Origin: Paenibacillus sp. OK003
GTDB lineage: Bacteria > Bacillota > Bacilli > Paenibacillales > Paenibacillaceae
Direction: 5' to 3'
Length of the DNA stretch: 64,000 nt
Assembly (NCBI RefSeq): GCF_900109515.1
Contig: NZ_FOBD01000011.1
Location: 124,001-188,000 of the forward strand
Shown here: positions 32,579 through 42,013 of the stretch, one piece after another
Position numbering within the stretch: position 1 is the first letter of the stretch
Layout of the letters: the number at the start of each line of letters is the position of its first letter
Translations under genes and position numbers: made by a program
Notes under the pieces: generated by a model
Databases searched by the model: none
Seen by the model: the letters and a program-made list of their open reading frames with translations, nothing else
Told to the model about the DNA's origin: nothing

Positions 32579-33625
32579 TCATACCGATAAATCCGCTAAA
32601 CGAATCACTCTCCGATAGTTCATGTAATCGATCATATCCTCCCAGTCCAACTCACCTGCATTACCATCACGATAGTATACAGCCGCAGCCGGTAGGAAGC
32701 CGACCAACGGTCCCATGCCACCACAGATCATCGCGCCACCGTCGCCACCTTTGGGCATCAGGTTTCCAGATCCATCAAGCGTAAGCTCATAATTATAGGG
32801 ATCTCCAGCAAACTGGACACCAAAAAAGTTGGGCAGCTCCAAATCATACGGACGGTCATTCTCGACGAATAGGGAAGGGTCCGGCTCTATCGATTCATCC
32901 ACAATTCCCTCCACCTCTTCGAGGCTTCCAAAATGCTTCAATTTCATCGTATAGTCGAAGCTGTCTCCCCATGGAAATAACGTGCGGCAGCCCCCTCCGT
33001 ACAGATACTCCCACTCATCTTCAGTAAGCAAACTAAAACCCACTTTTGCTTCTTCCTCGATGAAATACTCCAACGTCAAATCTTCATTGAACCAAAATAT
33101 CTGTACTGCCTCACCTTGACGAACCAGACGGAACTCTTGATGAAGCTCATACTGATTCAGATCGGACAGCTTAAATTTCTCCAAATCTTCAGCAAAATAG
33201 GCAGTTTCCTGCGCCATCGCTTCAGCTTCCGTCACTTCAATCCAACCAAGGGAATGGCTGCTGCACTCCACCAACATGGGAGCAATGTGCACGTCTCTAA
33301 CCGGAGACATCTGGCTGCTTAAAAAAGAATCCACATCCTCCACACCATACTCACTGACCGTCTCTAATAAATCGGCTGACGTTTCTTCGTTCATCCCATC
33401 CTGCCAGCGATCCCATCCGAGTGTCACCCGATCGCCAGGCACAAACACAAATCGCTGCTCATCATACGAAAATACACCTGTCTCGATTCGCTGACCGAAT
33501 CGTTCAAATGTCTCCAAACCTTCATACTTCATATCTGTTGGAAAATGACTGACCATCCCTCGCAACAGTTCCTCTTTTTCCTGAGCAGACAGCCCTTTCC
33601 ATGCATCTCGATTCAATGGCCCCAT
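32579..33625 (-). CDS. Unknown protein with SUMF1/formylglycine-enzyme-like fold
   Basis: 348-residue acidic cytosolic protein. FVFVPGDRVTLGWD (59-72) and GFSLLTEDEWEYLYGGGCRTLFPWGDSF (about 196-223) resemble the opening strand and the LPTEAEWEYAARGG...YPWG block of the FGE-sulfatase family. The C-terminal GGDGGAMICGGMGP and YYRDGNAGE segments fit the same fold loosely. The catalytic Cys pair of true formylglycine enzymes is not evident. ATG 33625 has AAAGGTGG at 8 bases; the earlier ATG 33637 is too close to it. It lies downstream of a DUF6138-like gene in one unit. Confidence 0.55.
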   Translation of the reverse strand: MGPLNRDAWKGLSAQEKEELLRGMVSHFPTDMKYEGLETFERFGQRIETGVFSYDEQRFVFVPGDRVTLGWDRWQDGMNEETSADLLETVSEYGVEDVDSFLSSQMSPVRDVHIAPMLVECSSHSLGWIEVTEAEAMAQETAYFAEDLEKFKLSDLNQYELHQEFRLVRQGEAVQIFWFNEDLTLEYFIEEEAKVGFSLLTEDEWEYLYGGGCRTLFPWGDSFDYTMKLKHFGSLEEVEGIVDESIEPDPSLFVENDRPYDLELPNFFGVQFAGDPYNYELTLDGSGNLMPKGGDGGAMICGGMGPLVGFLPAAAVYYRDGNAGELDWEDMIDYMNYRRVIRLADLSV

Positions 33626-33695
33626 ATACTCATCCACCTTTACTTGTATCCTCTTACATCACATTAACCTTTATAAAGCCCTAACGGGCATATCC

Positions 33696-35384
33696 TTATT
33701 TCCCTGCGGCCTTTAACAGCTCTAACAGTAATTCTTTCCGTCTTCCCTCGGCCTTGCGTGCCAGCGTTGCAAGTTTCTCCATCTTGCCCCAGATCGGATA
33801 CAGCGCACGCTCCACTTCATAGGTTTCCATTCCTTGCAACGATTGGACCAGAAGTTGAAGCTTCTCCTCATTCTCCAGCTCTGGTTGGATCTTCAGCTTC
33901 AGGGAATCCGTAGAACGACGCAGGCAGGCAACTAATGCAGGTATGGAACCGTCCGTTACACCCTGTGTCTCAGCAAAGGCAACGGTGAATTTATCCTGTA
34001 CCAACTGGTGCTCATCATCCACTTCACCCATATAATATTCAACCAACGGGAAATACCGCTCATCTGCCAATCCAAGTCCGAAGGTTGCATAACTGCCTGG
34101 CATACAGTTCTTTTCACCCTCTGTATCCGCATAAAATTCGAACTCTGCGATAGCCTCACGTGCATATTCTTCCAGCAGCGGATGCAGCTCCGGGTACTCA
34201 AGTAGGTTTGCGAAAAATCGATGCGTATCCGACTTCGCAAGCCCTTTAATCGGCAGATACTGCTTCACGCTGGATTTGAGCTTGATCTTGTAACTTTTGG
34301 GGAAGCCCTGCTTCAGCAAACGGGTGATAAAAGCAATGGCCTGTTCATAGGCAGCTGCTTCTTCCTTGCGAATAATGACGGTAATGATCGAGAACACATC
34401 GTTGGCTGTGCATTCCACCTGCTCATTTTTCACATGAATATCTTCCTCGACATAGGTTCCGCTACCTTCCGTCATCATACGAACCGCACGGCTACTACCC
34501 AATTGTTTGGCCAGTTCCAAGAAAGTAAGGCCTTTCGGTTTACTGTAACTAGGCTCATAACGAAGAATCATCACGGCTGCATACAGCAGCAGATCAATAG
34601 GCTGTGCCACCTGCTGCCTATGCTCACTCTGTGGCTGGTCCTCCTCCAAAGAAGCACCTGGCTTACGTGTATATACATTGGCGCTGTATGCAGAAGGCTG
34701 TACATCAAAGTAGCGTGGCAAAAAATGATTCTCCGCCCAAGACGTTATCGCACGGATAATGTCACCACGATGCTCCGCCAGGGCTTCCTGACGCCCTTTA
34801 TTTAACTCCTGAATACGATCATATTGCGCTATAGTCCACGCTACGTCCGGTTCAGGGAACAATTTCGGGTCAAGCAGGTGACGCGTCAAAAAAAAGGATT
34901 CCAACGGCTTTGTTGGATATGAACCTTTCAGCAGCTTCTGGTCTACATATGTATGAATGCGCTCAAGCAACTGCTGCCTTTTCTCTTCGTTGATATATTC
35001 GAGCATGGTCACTTGCAGCTTTCCTTCTGTCGTTGGAAATTTCCCGCGAAAGGTAAACCGATAGTCGATCAACGGTGTATCCACCAGCTTGTCCAATTTC
35101 TCTTGAATCACTTCTACAAGTTTGGGCTGGATTTCATTCCGCACCTGTTCCTCCGTAAAGGGACCGGGATTCTTCGATTTCAATCCCTCATCCAATCCAA
35201 GATCCACACTGTCTACCGTGGTCCGTCCAGGTCTGTAATCCAGCAAAATATCATTAAAGATCCCCATTTGCAGCGTTGTTCGCTCCACAACCTTTTCCAG
35301 GTCATCCCGCTTCATCTGTTCATTAAACCATTCTTCAATGACCGCAATCATTTCTTCCATTGCCTGATCATAGAATGTACTCAT
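33696..35384 (-). CDS. DUF6138-like protein of unknown function
   Basis: 562-residue soluble protein, largely helical and charged, without signal peptide, membrane segments or recognisable catalytic motif. The N-terminal third contains PGRTTVDSVDLGLDEGLKSKN, and the middle KPKGLTFLELAKQLGSSRAV. A Leu-rich helical C-terminal region (LESELENEEKL-like, YEVERALYPIWGKMEKL) looks like HEAT-type repeats. The resemblance to DUF6138 is from memory. It is the first gene of a two-gene unit with the SUMF1-like gene, separated by 70 bases. Function unknown. Confidence 0.55.
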   Translation of the reverse strand: MSTFYDQAMEEMIAVIEEWFNEQMKRDDLEKVVERTTLQMGIFNDILLDYRPGRTTVDSVDLGLDEGLKSKNPGPFTEEQVRNEIQPKLVEVIQEKLDKLVDTPLIDYRFTFRGKFPTTEGKLQVTMLEYINEEKRQQLLERIHTYVDQKLLKGSYPTKPLESFFLTRHLLDPKLFPEPDVAWTIAQYDRIQELNKGRQEALAEHRGDIIRAITSWAENHFLPRYFDVQPSAYSANVYTRKPGASLEEDQPQSEHRQQVAQPIDLLLYAAVMILRYEPSYSKPKGLTFLELAKQLGSSRAVRMMTEGSGTYVEEDIHVKNEQVECTANDVFSIITVIIRKEEAAAYEQAIAFITRLLKQGFPKSYKIKLKSSVKQYLPIKGLAKSDTHRFFANLLEYPELHPLLEEYAREAIAEFEFYADTEGEKNCMPGSYATFGLGLADERYFPLVEYYMGEVDDEHQLVQDKFTVAFAETQGVTDGSIPALVACLRRSTDSLKLKIQPELENEEKLQLLVQSLQGMETYEVERALYPIWGKMEKLATLARKAEGRRKELLLELLKAAGK

Positions 35385-35587
35385 GCTTCGACCGCCTTCC
35401 CATTTATCAGATCATTCCTCAAACCATCTATGCTAAAATGTTAAAAATACGTATTGATGTTCGTATATTACCTATTATCTTACTCTCTCACGTATCAGTG
35501 AAACAATAAGTCTTACGCACGGTTGTACGTCGAGAAATGAATGGATAAACTCTCCCTTACACTTCTATGTATCCCTGCACACAAAAC
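35385..35587. other. Intergenic upstream region of the DUF6138-like gene
   Basis: AT-rich DNA holding the promoter region of the minus-strand unit to the left. No clear boxes, hairpins or small frames recognised. Confidence 0.45.
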
Positions 35588-35634
35588 AAAAACACCGGAT
35601 TCAGGCGATTTCCCGCCCAAATCCGGTGTTTTTG
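35588..35634. terminator. Terminator of the YesMN/lipoprotein transcript
   Basis: AAAAACACCGGATT / AATCCGGTGTTTTT with an inner GGCG/CGCC stem. The hairpin is symmetric with T-runs on both strands and follows the solute-binding-protein gene. Confidence 0.85.
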
Positions 35635-35695
35635 CGAAATACGTCTTCCTTCTTTATTACTTTAGTATGATTCATCTCGTAAACCATTCACGGTA

Positions 35696-37348
35696 TTAAT
35701 TAACTGTTTTGAACCATTCATTGACTTCCGTTGTGATTTGATCGCCGCCCATGGATTTCCACTTCGTTACGAACGCGTCGAATTCATCGATGCCAATCTG
35801 ACCATAAATGATTTTGCTGAACGTATCTTTCTCCAACTTGTCGAGTGCATCTTTTTTCATCTTCATCGTATCCGTCGGTGCACCCGTGAATTTGTTCTTG
35901 ATGGCATCATCCTTATGAGCGACCACGACTTGAGCCGCAGCGAACACTTCAGGTTTGTTGGCAATTTTCGTATTTTTCTCAAAAGGTGTTTCAGGCTCCT
36001 TGCCTGTAGCCAGTTCTGCCAACGTATCCATCATCAGGTTCGGAATCCGTGCACCGTCATACGTAATTGTGTATTTGAGGGGGGATACCCCATCTTTCAC
36101 TTCAGCTTCACCAAGCACTTTACCATCTACGATATCAAAGTCATATCCTTGGGCGAAGCCATGTTCGAACTCCCCACCCACTTCTGGATTAGCGAAGTTA
36201 TCGAACAAATAATTTTGATACGTGAAGAAAATTTCTGGGTTTGCCATATCCTTGTTGATCAACACAACCCCGTTGCTGGCACCTGAACCGTGGTGATGGC
36301 TCTCGCCAGTCGGTCCGGTTGGCAGGGCAATAGCTTTGTAGGTAGCGCCGTCCACATTTTTCTTCACATCATCGATCGGCCAATTCGGCATCCAGTGTGG
36401 TCCCACAATGATTCCCGCTTTGCCTGCTGTAAACAATTCAGCCGCCTTAATCTCATCATATACGCCGGCTTCCTTCGGCAGATAACCTTTGGACAACCAG
36501 TCTTTCATCGTTGCAAGTCCTTCTTTTACACCCGGTTGAACCGAGCCGTATTCCAGTGTTCCTTCTGCATTCAGGTTCCACTGTCCTGGCATCGTGTTAT
36601 ACATGCCGAAGATCCAGCCGGATTCAGTCATCCAGGTATTGAGGGCATTTTTCATGCCGACCGTCAGACCGTACGTATCCTTTTTACCGTTACCATCCGG
36701 GTCCTGATTCGTAAATGCATCCATCACCGTCACGAGCTCATCAATTGTTTTGGGTTCTTTCAATCCCAGCTTCTTCAGCCAGTCTTCACGGATAAACATA
36801 ACAGGGTCGCCATTGTAGGCATAATCGAAAATCGGAATACCATACCGTTTACCTTCATACATGTACGGGTACCACTCTTCCGGTGCGGATTCAGCAGCCC
36901 CTTTCCATGTGTCGGATGCATACTTGTCGAACAGTTCACCTGCATCGGAGAATTTACCCGACTCAATCAACTCACGCACCAGATTGTAGTCCCCACGGAT
37001 GGAGACGATATCCGGCAGCTCTTCGTTAGCCGACAGGGAGAGACGAAGCTTCGTGTAAAAAGCATCATTGGTCACGGACACAGCCCAAGGCGTGGTCAGG
37101 TCGATACCCAAACGTTCTTTGGCCCATTTGGTGTGCACGTTGTTCTGTGCAGTTTCTCCATTCTTAAACTTTGTATCATCATTCCAGGCTCGCAAGTAGC
37201 TCATCTGAACCGCAGGTTCATACTTACCGTCTTGCAGTGCAAGTGGCGCAGCCGCTTCCTTGGATGGTTCTTCCTTTGCCCCCGAACTGCAAGCCGTTAC
37301 GGCAACCATCGTCAGTGCAAGCAATGCAGTCATCATTTTTCTATACAT
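35696..37348 (-). CDS. Extracellular solute-binding lipoprotein (LplA/YtcQ type)
   Basis: 550 residues. The signal peptide ends in VTAC with a lipobox Cys at about residue 20. Landmarks of the Lpl-type binding proteins are LRAWNDDTKF, FYTKLRLSLSANEELPDIVS and WKGAAESAPEEWYPYMYEGKRYGIP, with a calcium-like DPDGNGKKDTYGL loop. The start is ATG 37348 behind GAGGAGGGG. It follows the response regulator on the same strand and probably delivers its ligand, a complex carbohydrate, to the divergently encoded permeases. Confidence 0.9.
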   Translation of the reverse strand: MYRKMMTALLALTMVAVTACSSGAKEEPSKEAAAPLALQDGKYEPAVQMSYLRAWNDDTKFKNGETAQNNVHTKWAKERLGIDLTTPWAVSVTNDAFYTKLRLSLSANEELPDIVSIRGDYNLVRELIESGKFSDAGELFDKYASDTWKGAAESAPEEWYPYMYEGKRYGIPIFDYAYNGDPVMFIREDWLKKLGLKEPKTIDELVTVMDAFTNQDPDGNGKKDTYGLTVGMKNALNTWMTESGWIFGMYNTMPGQWNLNAEGTLEYGSVQPGVKEGLATMKDWLSKGYLPKEAGVYDEIKAAELFTAGKAGIIVGPHWMPNWPIDDVKKNVDGATYKAIALPTGPTGESHHHGSGASNGVVLINKDMANPEIFFTYQNYLFDNFANPEVGGEFEHGFAQGYDFDIVDGKVLGEAEVKDGVSPLKYTITYDGARIPNLMMDTLAELATGKEPETPFEKNTKIANKPEVFAAAQVVVAHKDDAIKNKFTGAPTDTMKMKKDALDKLEKDTFSKIIYGQIGIDEFDAFVTKWKSMGGDQITTEVNEWFKTVN

Positions 37349-37447
37349 GAAACCCCTCCTCAATCACTTTGAATACCCTTACATGAAAAGGATAGTGCAG
37401 CCGGGGAAGCAAAAATATATCACAATTTCAATGTTCATATTGATTTG

Positions 37448-39040
37448 TTAACCGTTCCGAAAATCCTGCGGGGTCAGGCCATAATGTTTGCGGAAGACTT
37501 GAATGAAATAAGGGGTATTGTTATATCCCACTTCCTGGCCGACTTCATAAATCTTCATAGCTGTGTGCTTCAGCAAGTGAACAGCACGTTCCATCCGGGA
37601 ACGGATAATGTAATCACTGATGCCTTCACCCGTTGATTGTTTATACATTTTGGACAAATATACCGGGTGCAGATGTACCTCACCTGCAATAACCTGCAAG
37701 GAAAGATCTTCACCCAGATGATGGTCGATCCATTGTTGGACCTGTCTGATCATGTTCGATCCACTTTCCTGGCCCGTATCGGTTGTGCTTAGAGCCCATT
37801 GTTCCATCACACTCCGGGTCCATGCTTCCAGACTGCGAAGTGACACACCGTAACCATCCTTCAACAATTGCTGATACTGCTCACCAAGGACATCAGACAA
37901 CTGTCTGCCCTCCCGATGAGCCATGTATGAGAACGCGGCTGCAAGATAGTGAAAAGCAACATAGACATGCTCCGGGAACACACTATCCGATAACTCGGCA
38001 AAAATCGCATCAATCTTGCGACTCGCGTCCTCCATCCGTCCTGCTTCCAGCAGTGCGGTCAATCCGGGTGGCTCATAGAGCGCTGCAAGTGATTTCAAAG
38101 TTGCTCCATGGGAGCCGGCAGCCGCATTGAGATGCAGTCCTTTACCCGCTTCCCCCTGCTTGCGCAAGGCACTTACAGCCTGATGATATAATTGTGGAAC
38201 CTGATCCGGAAAACGGCCTATCCGGCTGACTGACAGTGAAATCGTCGCGTTTAAATACTGCTTCACACTGTGAAGCAGCCGTTCTCCGAGCCGTCCCATC
38301 AGCAGCTCTGGTTCAGACTGTGCCTGTTTTGCACTTGCCATGAAAACGAGATCATCATACGCATCGTCCGTATGGCAGAGATGATAACTGCTGCCAAAGA
38401 TTTCTTCCACGACGTTAGAGATGGCGTATTTCATCAGACGGAATGCCTTGTTTGTTGGCTGTGGGTCATCATAGCGGATGAGCAGCAGCTGCATTTTATC
38501 CTGGGGACGGAATCCAATCTCCAATTGCTCCAGCTTTTCCACAAGCTCGCTCTCTGCAAATTTATGTCCAAGCAGCACATCCTTCATTAATCCCGCCCGC
38601 TTCTCCGGTAAATGTTCCCTCACCGAATACATGGCGCGCTGGTGCATCAACTGTTTCTCTCCCTCCAGCCGAATCTGGACGGAGGCCTGCTGCACGGCTT
38701 CGATCAGCTCCTCATCGCGCACGGGCTTCAGCAGATAACTCACTGTTCCATGACGGAGTGCCTGCTTCGCATAATCAAAGGACGCATGTCCGGATAAAAT
38801 GATACATTTGGTCCGTTCCCACTTTTGCCGAATATGACTCACCAGATCCAGACCGGACAAGCCCGGCATACGAATATCGGTGATGATAATATGGACCTGA
38901 TGTGCTGCCATTTGCTGCAATGCCTCTTTCACCGAGTACGCCTTATATACGTGTCCAATCCCATGTTCCCTCCAAGGTATGGAGGCTGCAATCGATTCCA
39001 CCGCTGAATGTTCATCATCCACGACCATTAGATTCATCAT
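37448..39040 (-). CDS. YesN-type response regulator with AraC output domain
   Basis: 530 residues. Receiver: MVVDDEHSAVES, phospho-Asp in IIITDIRMPGLSG and Lys in SYLLKPVRDEEL. A ~250-residue middle linker follows, then a C-terminal AraC HTH pair (LSLQVIAGEVHLHPVYLSKMYKQ ... MKIYEVGQEVGYNNTPYFIQVFRKHYG). ATG 39040 has GAGGAGG at 9 bases and overlaps the kinase gene by 26 bases. It is expected to activate the lipoprotein and permease genes around it. Confidence 0.92.
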   Translation of the reverse strand: MMNLMVVDDEHSAVESIAASIPWREHGIGHVYKAYSVKEALQQMAAHQVHIIITDIRMPGLSGLDLVSHIRQKWERTKCIILSGHASFDYAKQALRHGTVSYLLKPVRDEELIEAVQQASVQIRLEGEKQLMHQRAMYSVREHLPEKRAGLMKDVLLGHKFAESELVEKLEQLEIGFRPQDKMQLLLIRYDDPQPTNKAFRLMKYAISNVVEEIFGSSYHLCHTDDAYDDLVFMASAKQAQSEPELLMGRLGERLLHSVKQYLNATISLSVSRIGRFPDQVPQLYHQAVSALRKQGEAGKGLHLNAAAGSHGATLKSLAALYEPPGLTALLEAGRMEDASRKIDAIFAELSDSVFPEHVYVAFHYLAAAFSYMAHREGRQLSDVLGEQYQQLLKDGYGVSLRSLEAWTRSVMEQWALSTTDTGQESGSNMIRQVQQWIDHHLGEDLSLQVIAGEVHLHPVYLSKMYKQSTGEGISDYIIRSRMERAVHLLKHTAMKIYEVGQEVGYNNTPYFIQVFRKHYGLTPQDFRNG

Positions 39041-40775
39041 TAGGGTATTCCTCCTCAAACCATCGTATTTCCACACTGAGACCCCCATAAGGGATCACTC
39101 CAAAATGAAGCCCTGAAGAATGACCATATCGCGTAACGAGCCGTTGGTGTACATTCCAGGTACCCGTGCCAATTTCTTCACCCATCGGTTCATTGATTTC
39201 ACGCTCCAGACCGGCAATCTCTTCCTCCGTCAAAGTAACACCGTCGTTATCGACAAACAGACTGTATCGAGTGTATTCCCTACCATCGATTTGTTCTTGT
39301 ACTGCCATGCCTGTAACCACAATGTGACCGCTGCCCTCCATCGGTTCGATGCCATGAACGACTGCATTCTCCACGATAGGCTGGATCAGCAGCCTTGGAA
39401 TGTGCTGCTGCATCAGTTCTTGCGGTACGGCGATCTCATACGACAAACGGTTGGTGCGCATCTGTTGGATGGACAAATAATTGTCCAGCAGCCGAATTTC
39501 CTCTTCCACGGTCGTCATATCGTTCTCATCACGTGTGATGTAGCGATAATAATCTCCCAGGCTGAGCGACATGGCAATAACCGCTTCACGGTTCCCGAGC
39601 TGTGTCATATTTTTAATATAAAACAGACAATTGTACAGGAAATGAGGATTGATCTGTGATTGCAGATGCTTCAACGTCGCTTCCCGCGAGCGAATGCGTT
39701 CCTCGTATACTTTTTCGATCAGCTCCTGAATCTGCTCGGCCATGTGATTGAAGCTCTGAGTTAGATACGCGAATTCATCACGGGAGTGATCGACCGGAAT
39801 TCGTGTGGATAGCTGTCCTTTGCGAATCTGCTGAAGCCCTCTCATCAGACGTTGTATCGGCACCTGTACCTTTCGGTATAACAACAGGGCAGCGCCAATA
39901 CTGAGCACGAGCAGCAGCAAAATCGAGGTTATAAACATATTTCGGCTCTTGTCCATCGGCGTAAGCAAATCATCCAGCACAACCGGGTTAACATAGATTC
40001 CGTTTAGTTGTTTGGAGAGCACATAACTGACCAAGTACTGCTTGCCCCCCACCTCCAGCTGATGGTTGCCTTCACTATCCAGTTGGGTTAATGGCATGTC
40101 CCTCATCACGGCTTCCACGAGCTCGGGGTCCGCACTCCGATTTAACAGAGGCTCGTTGCCAGGGACGAGAAGAAAGGGATCTCCTCCCTGGGCCTCCTTG
40201 AAATCATCCAGCATGGCAACAATGTTCATCGGGTCAAAATCAATCTCCATCACCGTTCGTACATCCGTGGTCACAGGTTTTTCATTCCACTCGTAGTTAT
40301 CCGTAAAGAAATAAGTGAAGCTGCCTTCGTTCAACTGCCATCGGCCTGGCTGTGGAAACTTCAGCATCTTCTCATTGAAGACCGTCCGGTTGGACATGGT
40401 GGACAATACCAACTCTGCCTGAGGCAGCACAATGGTAATATCGTTCTTCCAACGGCTGGTGGACTGGTATAGTGACAATTTGTCGAGAATATCGAGATAG
40501 ATGCTGTTTTTCTCATATTGGCTGGTCGATTCTGTCATGTAACGATAGTGTAGAATGCTTGGATCACGCAGCAAAGTCAGCCCATAAAGCGAGAGCTGCT
40601 CAATATTTTTATCCACCTGAGAGCTAAAATAGTTGAACTGGTTTAAGCTGGACTGCTGCTTCTCCTCAACGATCATGTCCACGTTCGCCTGATTCGCGTA
40701 GGTATAGAGCAGCAAGATGGGTACCAGCAAGCAGACCAGCAGCATAACTGTTTTTGAGAATACTGTAAATTTCAT
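39015..40775 (-). CDS. YesM-type sensor histidine kinase
   Basis: 586 residues: TM1 at about 8-26, an extracellular dCache-like region of ~260 residues, TM2 (about FITSILLLLVLSIGAALLLY), HAMP, and an internal-region kinase domain with phospho-acceptor His in QINPHFLYNCL and an HATPase domain (IVENAVVHGIEP). The ATG at 40775 was preferred to the upstream frame because it begins directly before the membrane segment. It senses an extracellular signal, probably the sugar or its binding protein, and phosphorylates the overlapping YesN-type regulator. Confidence 0.92.
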   Translation of the reverse strand: MKFTVFSKTVMLLVCLLVPILLLYTYANQANVDMIVEEKQQSSLNQFNYFSSQVDKNIEQLSLYGLTLLRDPSILHYRYMTESTSQYEKNSIYLDILDKLSLYQSTSRWKNDITIVLPQAELVLSTMSNRTVFNEKMLKFPQPGRWQLNEGSFTYFFTDNYEWNEKPVTTDVRTVMEIDFDPMNIVAMLDDFKEAQGGDPFLLVPGNEPLLNRSADPELVEAVMRDMPLTQLDSEGNHQLEVGGKQYLVSYVLSKQLNGIYVNPVVLDDLLTPMDKSRNMFITSILLLLVLSIGAALLLYRKVQVPIQRLMRGLQQIRKGQLSTRIPVDHSRDEFAYLTQSFNHMAEQIQELIEKVYEERIRSREATLKHLQSQINPHFLYNCLFYIKNMTQLGNREAVIAMSLSLGDYYRYITRDENDMTTVEEEIRLLDNYLSIQQMRTNRLSYEIAVPQELMQQHIPRLLIQPIVENAVVHGIEPMEGSGHIVVTGMAVQEQIDGREYTRYSLFVDNDGVTLTEEEIAGLEREINEPMGEEIGTGTWNVHQRLVTRYGHSSGLHFGVIPYGGLSVEIRWFEEEYPNDESNGRG

Positions 40776-40879
40776 TGCTTCACCCTGTCCCGGATTAAAG
40801 TAAAGATACACATCGAAGTCCTATTTTATATTGAAACCCCTTACATATCTATACTGAAATTTCAAATGAGTCACTATTC

Positions 40880-40893
40880 GGTATACGTTTTCA
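40880..40893. promoter_or_regulatory. cre-like box between divergent transport genes
   Basis: Minus-strand TGAAAACGTATACC fits the CcpA consensus at 12 of 14 positions. It lies between the yesMN-type operon and the permease operon, where carbon catabolite control would be expected. Confidence 0.35.
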
Positions 40894-40952
40894 ACAAGTT
40901 AATAAATCAACATCCGCCTTGAAATGTTGTTCTATAGCCCGCCCGTTTCCAT

Positions 40953-40961
40953 TGCTATAAT
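40953..40961 (+). promoter_or_regulatory. Extended -10 promoter of the permease operon
   Basis: TGCTATAAT, an extended -10 with a perfect hexamer, about 75 bases before the first permease start. The -35 region is weak, suggesting dependence on an activator such as the YesN-type regulator. Confidence 0.5.
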
Positions 40962-41035
40962 TCAGTTGCTCCACTATTTGCAGAGGCTGACTGGCCTCAT
41001 TATGCAGAGGCTGGACGATATAAAGGAGGGACCTG

Positions 41036-42001
41036 ATGGCTATGGAACAACCACTAACGACCAATACGCCGGTGCGGCAGGCAACACACAATCCACGCAA
41101 ACGTACCCGCTGGAATTTCAAACGCAATTGGCCGCTGCATCTGATGCTGCTGCCTTCGGTACTGCTCACATTGCTGTTCGCCTATGTGCCTATGGGCGGC
41201 ATTATTATTGCTTTTCAGGATTTCAAACCATGGCTGGGATTCACTGGCTCCAAATGGGTAGGATGGGATAACTTCCGATTCATGTTCGAATATCCGGACA
41301 GTGTTCAGGTCATCTGGAACACCGTGCTGATTGCTGCCATGAAAATTGTGGCCGGACTCGTGGCCCCGGTTGTGTTTGCCATTTTGCTGAATGAAGTACG
41401 TAATTCCACGTTCAAACGGTTCTCACAGACGCTGGTATACCTGCCCCACTTCCTGTCTTGGGTTGTACTGGGCGGCATCCTGCTAGACATGCTTTCCCCC
41501 GAAGGCGGACTGATTAACCAGGTGCTGGCGGCTGTAGGCATTGAACCAATCTTCTTTCTGGGAGATGGCGACTGGTTCCGTGTAACCGTAGTCATTAGTG
41601 ATGTATGGAAGGAATTCGGATTTGGTACCATTGTCTTTCTTGCAGCTCTCGCGGGTATTAACCCTGCTCTGTATGAGGCTTCCGAAGTTGACGGGGCAAC
41701 ACGGCTTAAGCAGACCCTGCACATTACGCTGCCTGCACTCGTGCCGATGATCATTGTGGTGGGAACACTTTCACTGGGGAATATTCTTAATGCTGGATTT
41801 GACCAGATCTTCAACCTGTACAATCCACTTGTATATGATAAAGGCGATATTATTGACACGTTTGTTTACCGGATGGGTATTTTGAATGGCAAAATGAGCT
41901 TTGCGACTGCGGTTGGTTTGTTTAAATCCTTTGTTGCCATGTTCCTCGTTATTACGGCCTACCGGATGGCTTACAAAATCGCTAATTACCGCATTTTCTA
42001 A
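41036..42001 (+). CDS. Carbohydrate ABC transporter permease (LplB-like)
   Basis: 321 residues with six hydrophobic segments. The N-terminal YVPMGGIIIAFQDFKPW and the EAA loop INPALYEASEVDGATRLKQTLHITLP are diagnostic of LplB/YtcP-type permeases. GGAGGG precedes ATG 41036; a second ATG lies two codons later. It is transcribed away from the kinase/regulator genes and followed 12 bases later by its partner permease. No ATPase gene is nearby, so a shared ATPase is likely. Confidence 0.93.
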   Translation: MAMEQPLTTNTPVRQATHNPRKRTRWNFKRNWPLHLMLLPSVLLTLLFAYVPMGGIIIAFQDFKPWLGFTGSKWVGWDNFRFMFEYPDSVQVIWNTVLIAAMKIVAGLVAPVVFAILLNEVRNSTFKRFSQTLVYLPHFLSWVVLGGILLDMLSPEGGLINQVLAAVGIEPIFFLGDGDWFRVTVVISDVWKEFGFGTIVFLAALAGINPALYEASEVDGATRLKQTLHITLPALVPMIIVVGTLSLGNILNAGFDQIFNLYNPLVYDKGDIIDTFVYRMGILNGKMSFATAVGLFKSFVAMFLVITAYRMAYKIANYRIF

Positions 42002-42013
42002 GGAGGAATTAAG

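Noticed and set aside
36290..37372. 360-codon open frame antisense to the Lpl-type lipoprotein
   Set aside because: No recognisable motif or start signal; explained by the opposite coding strand.
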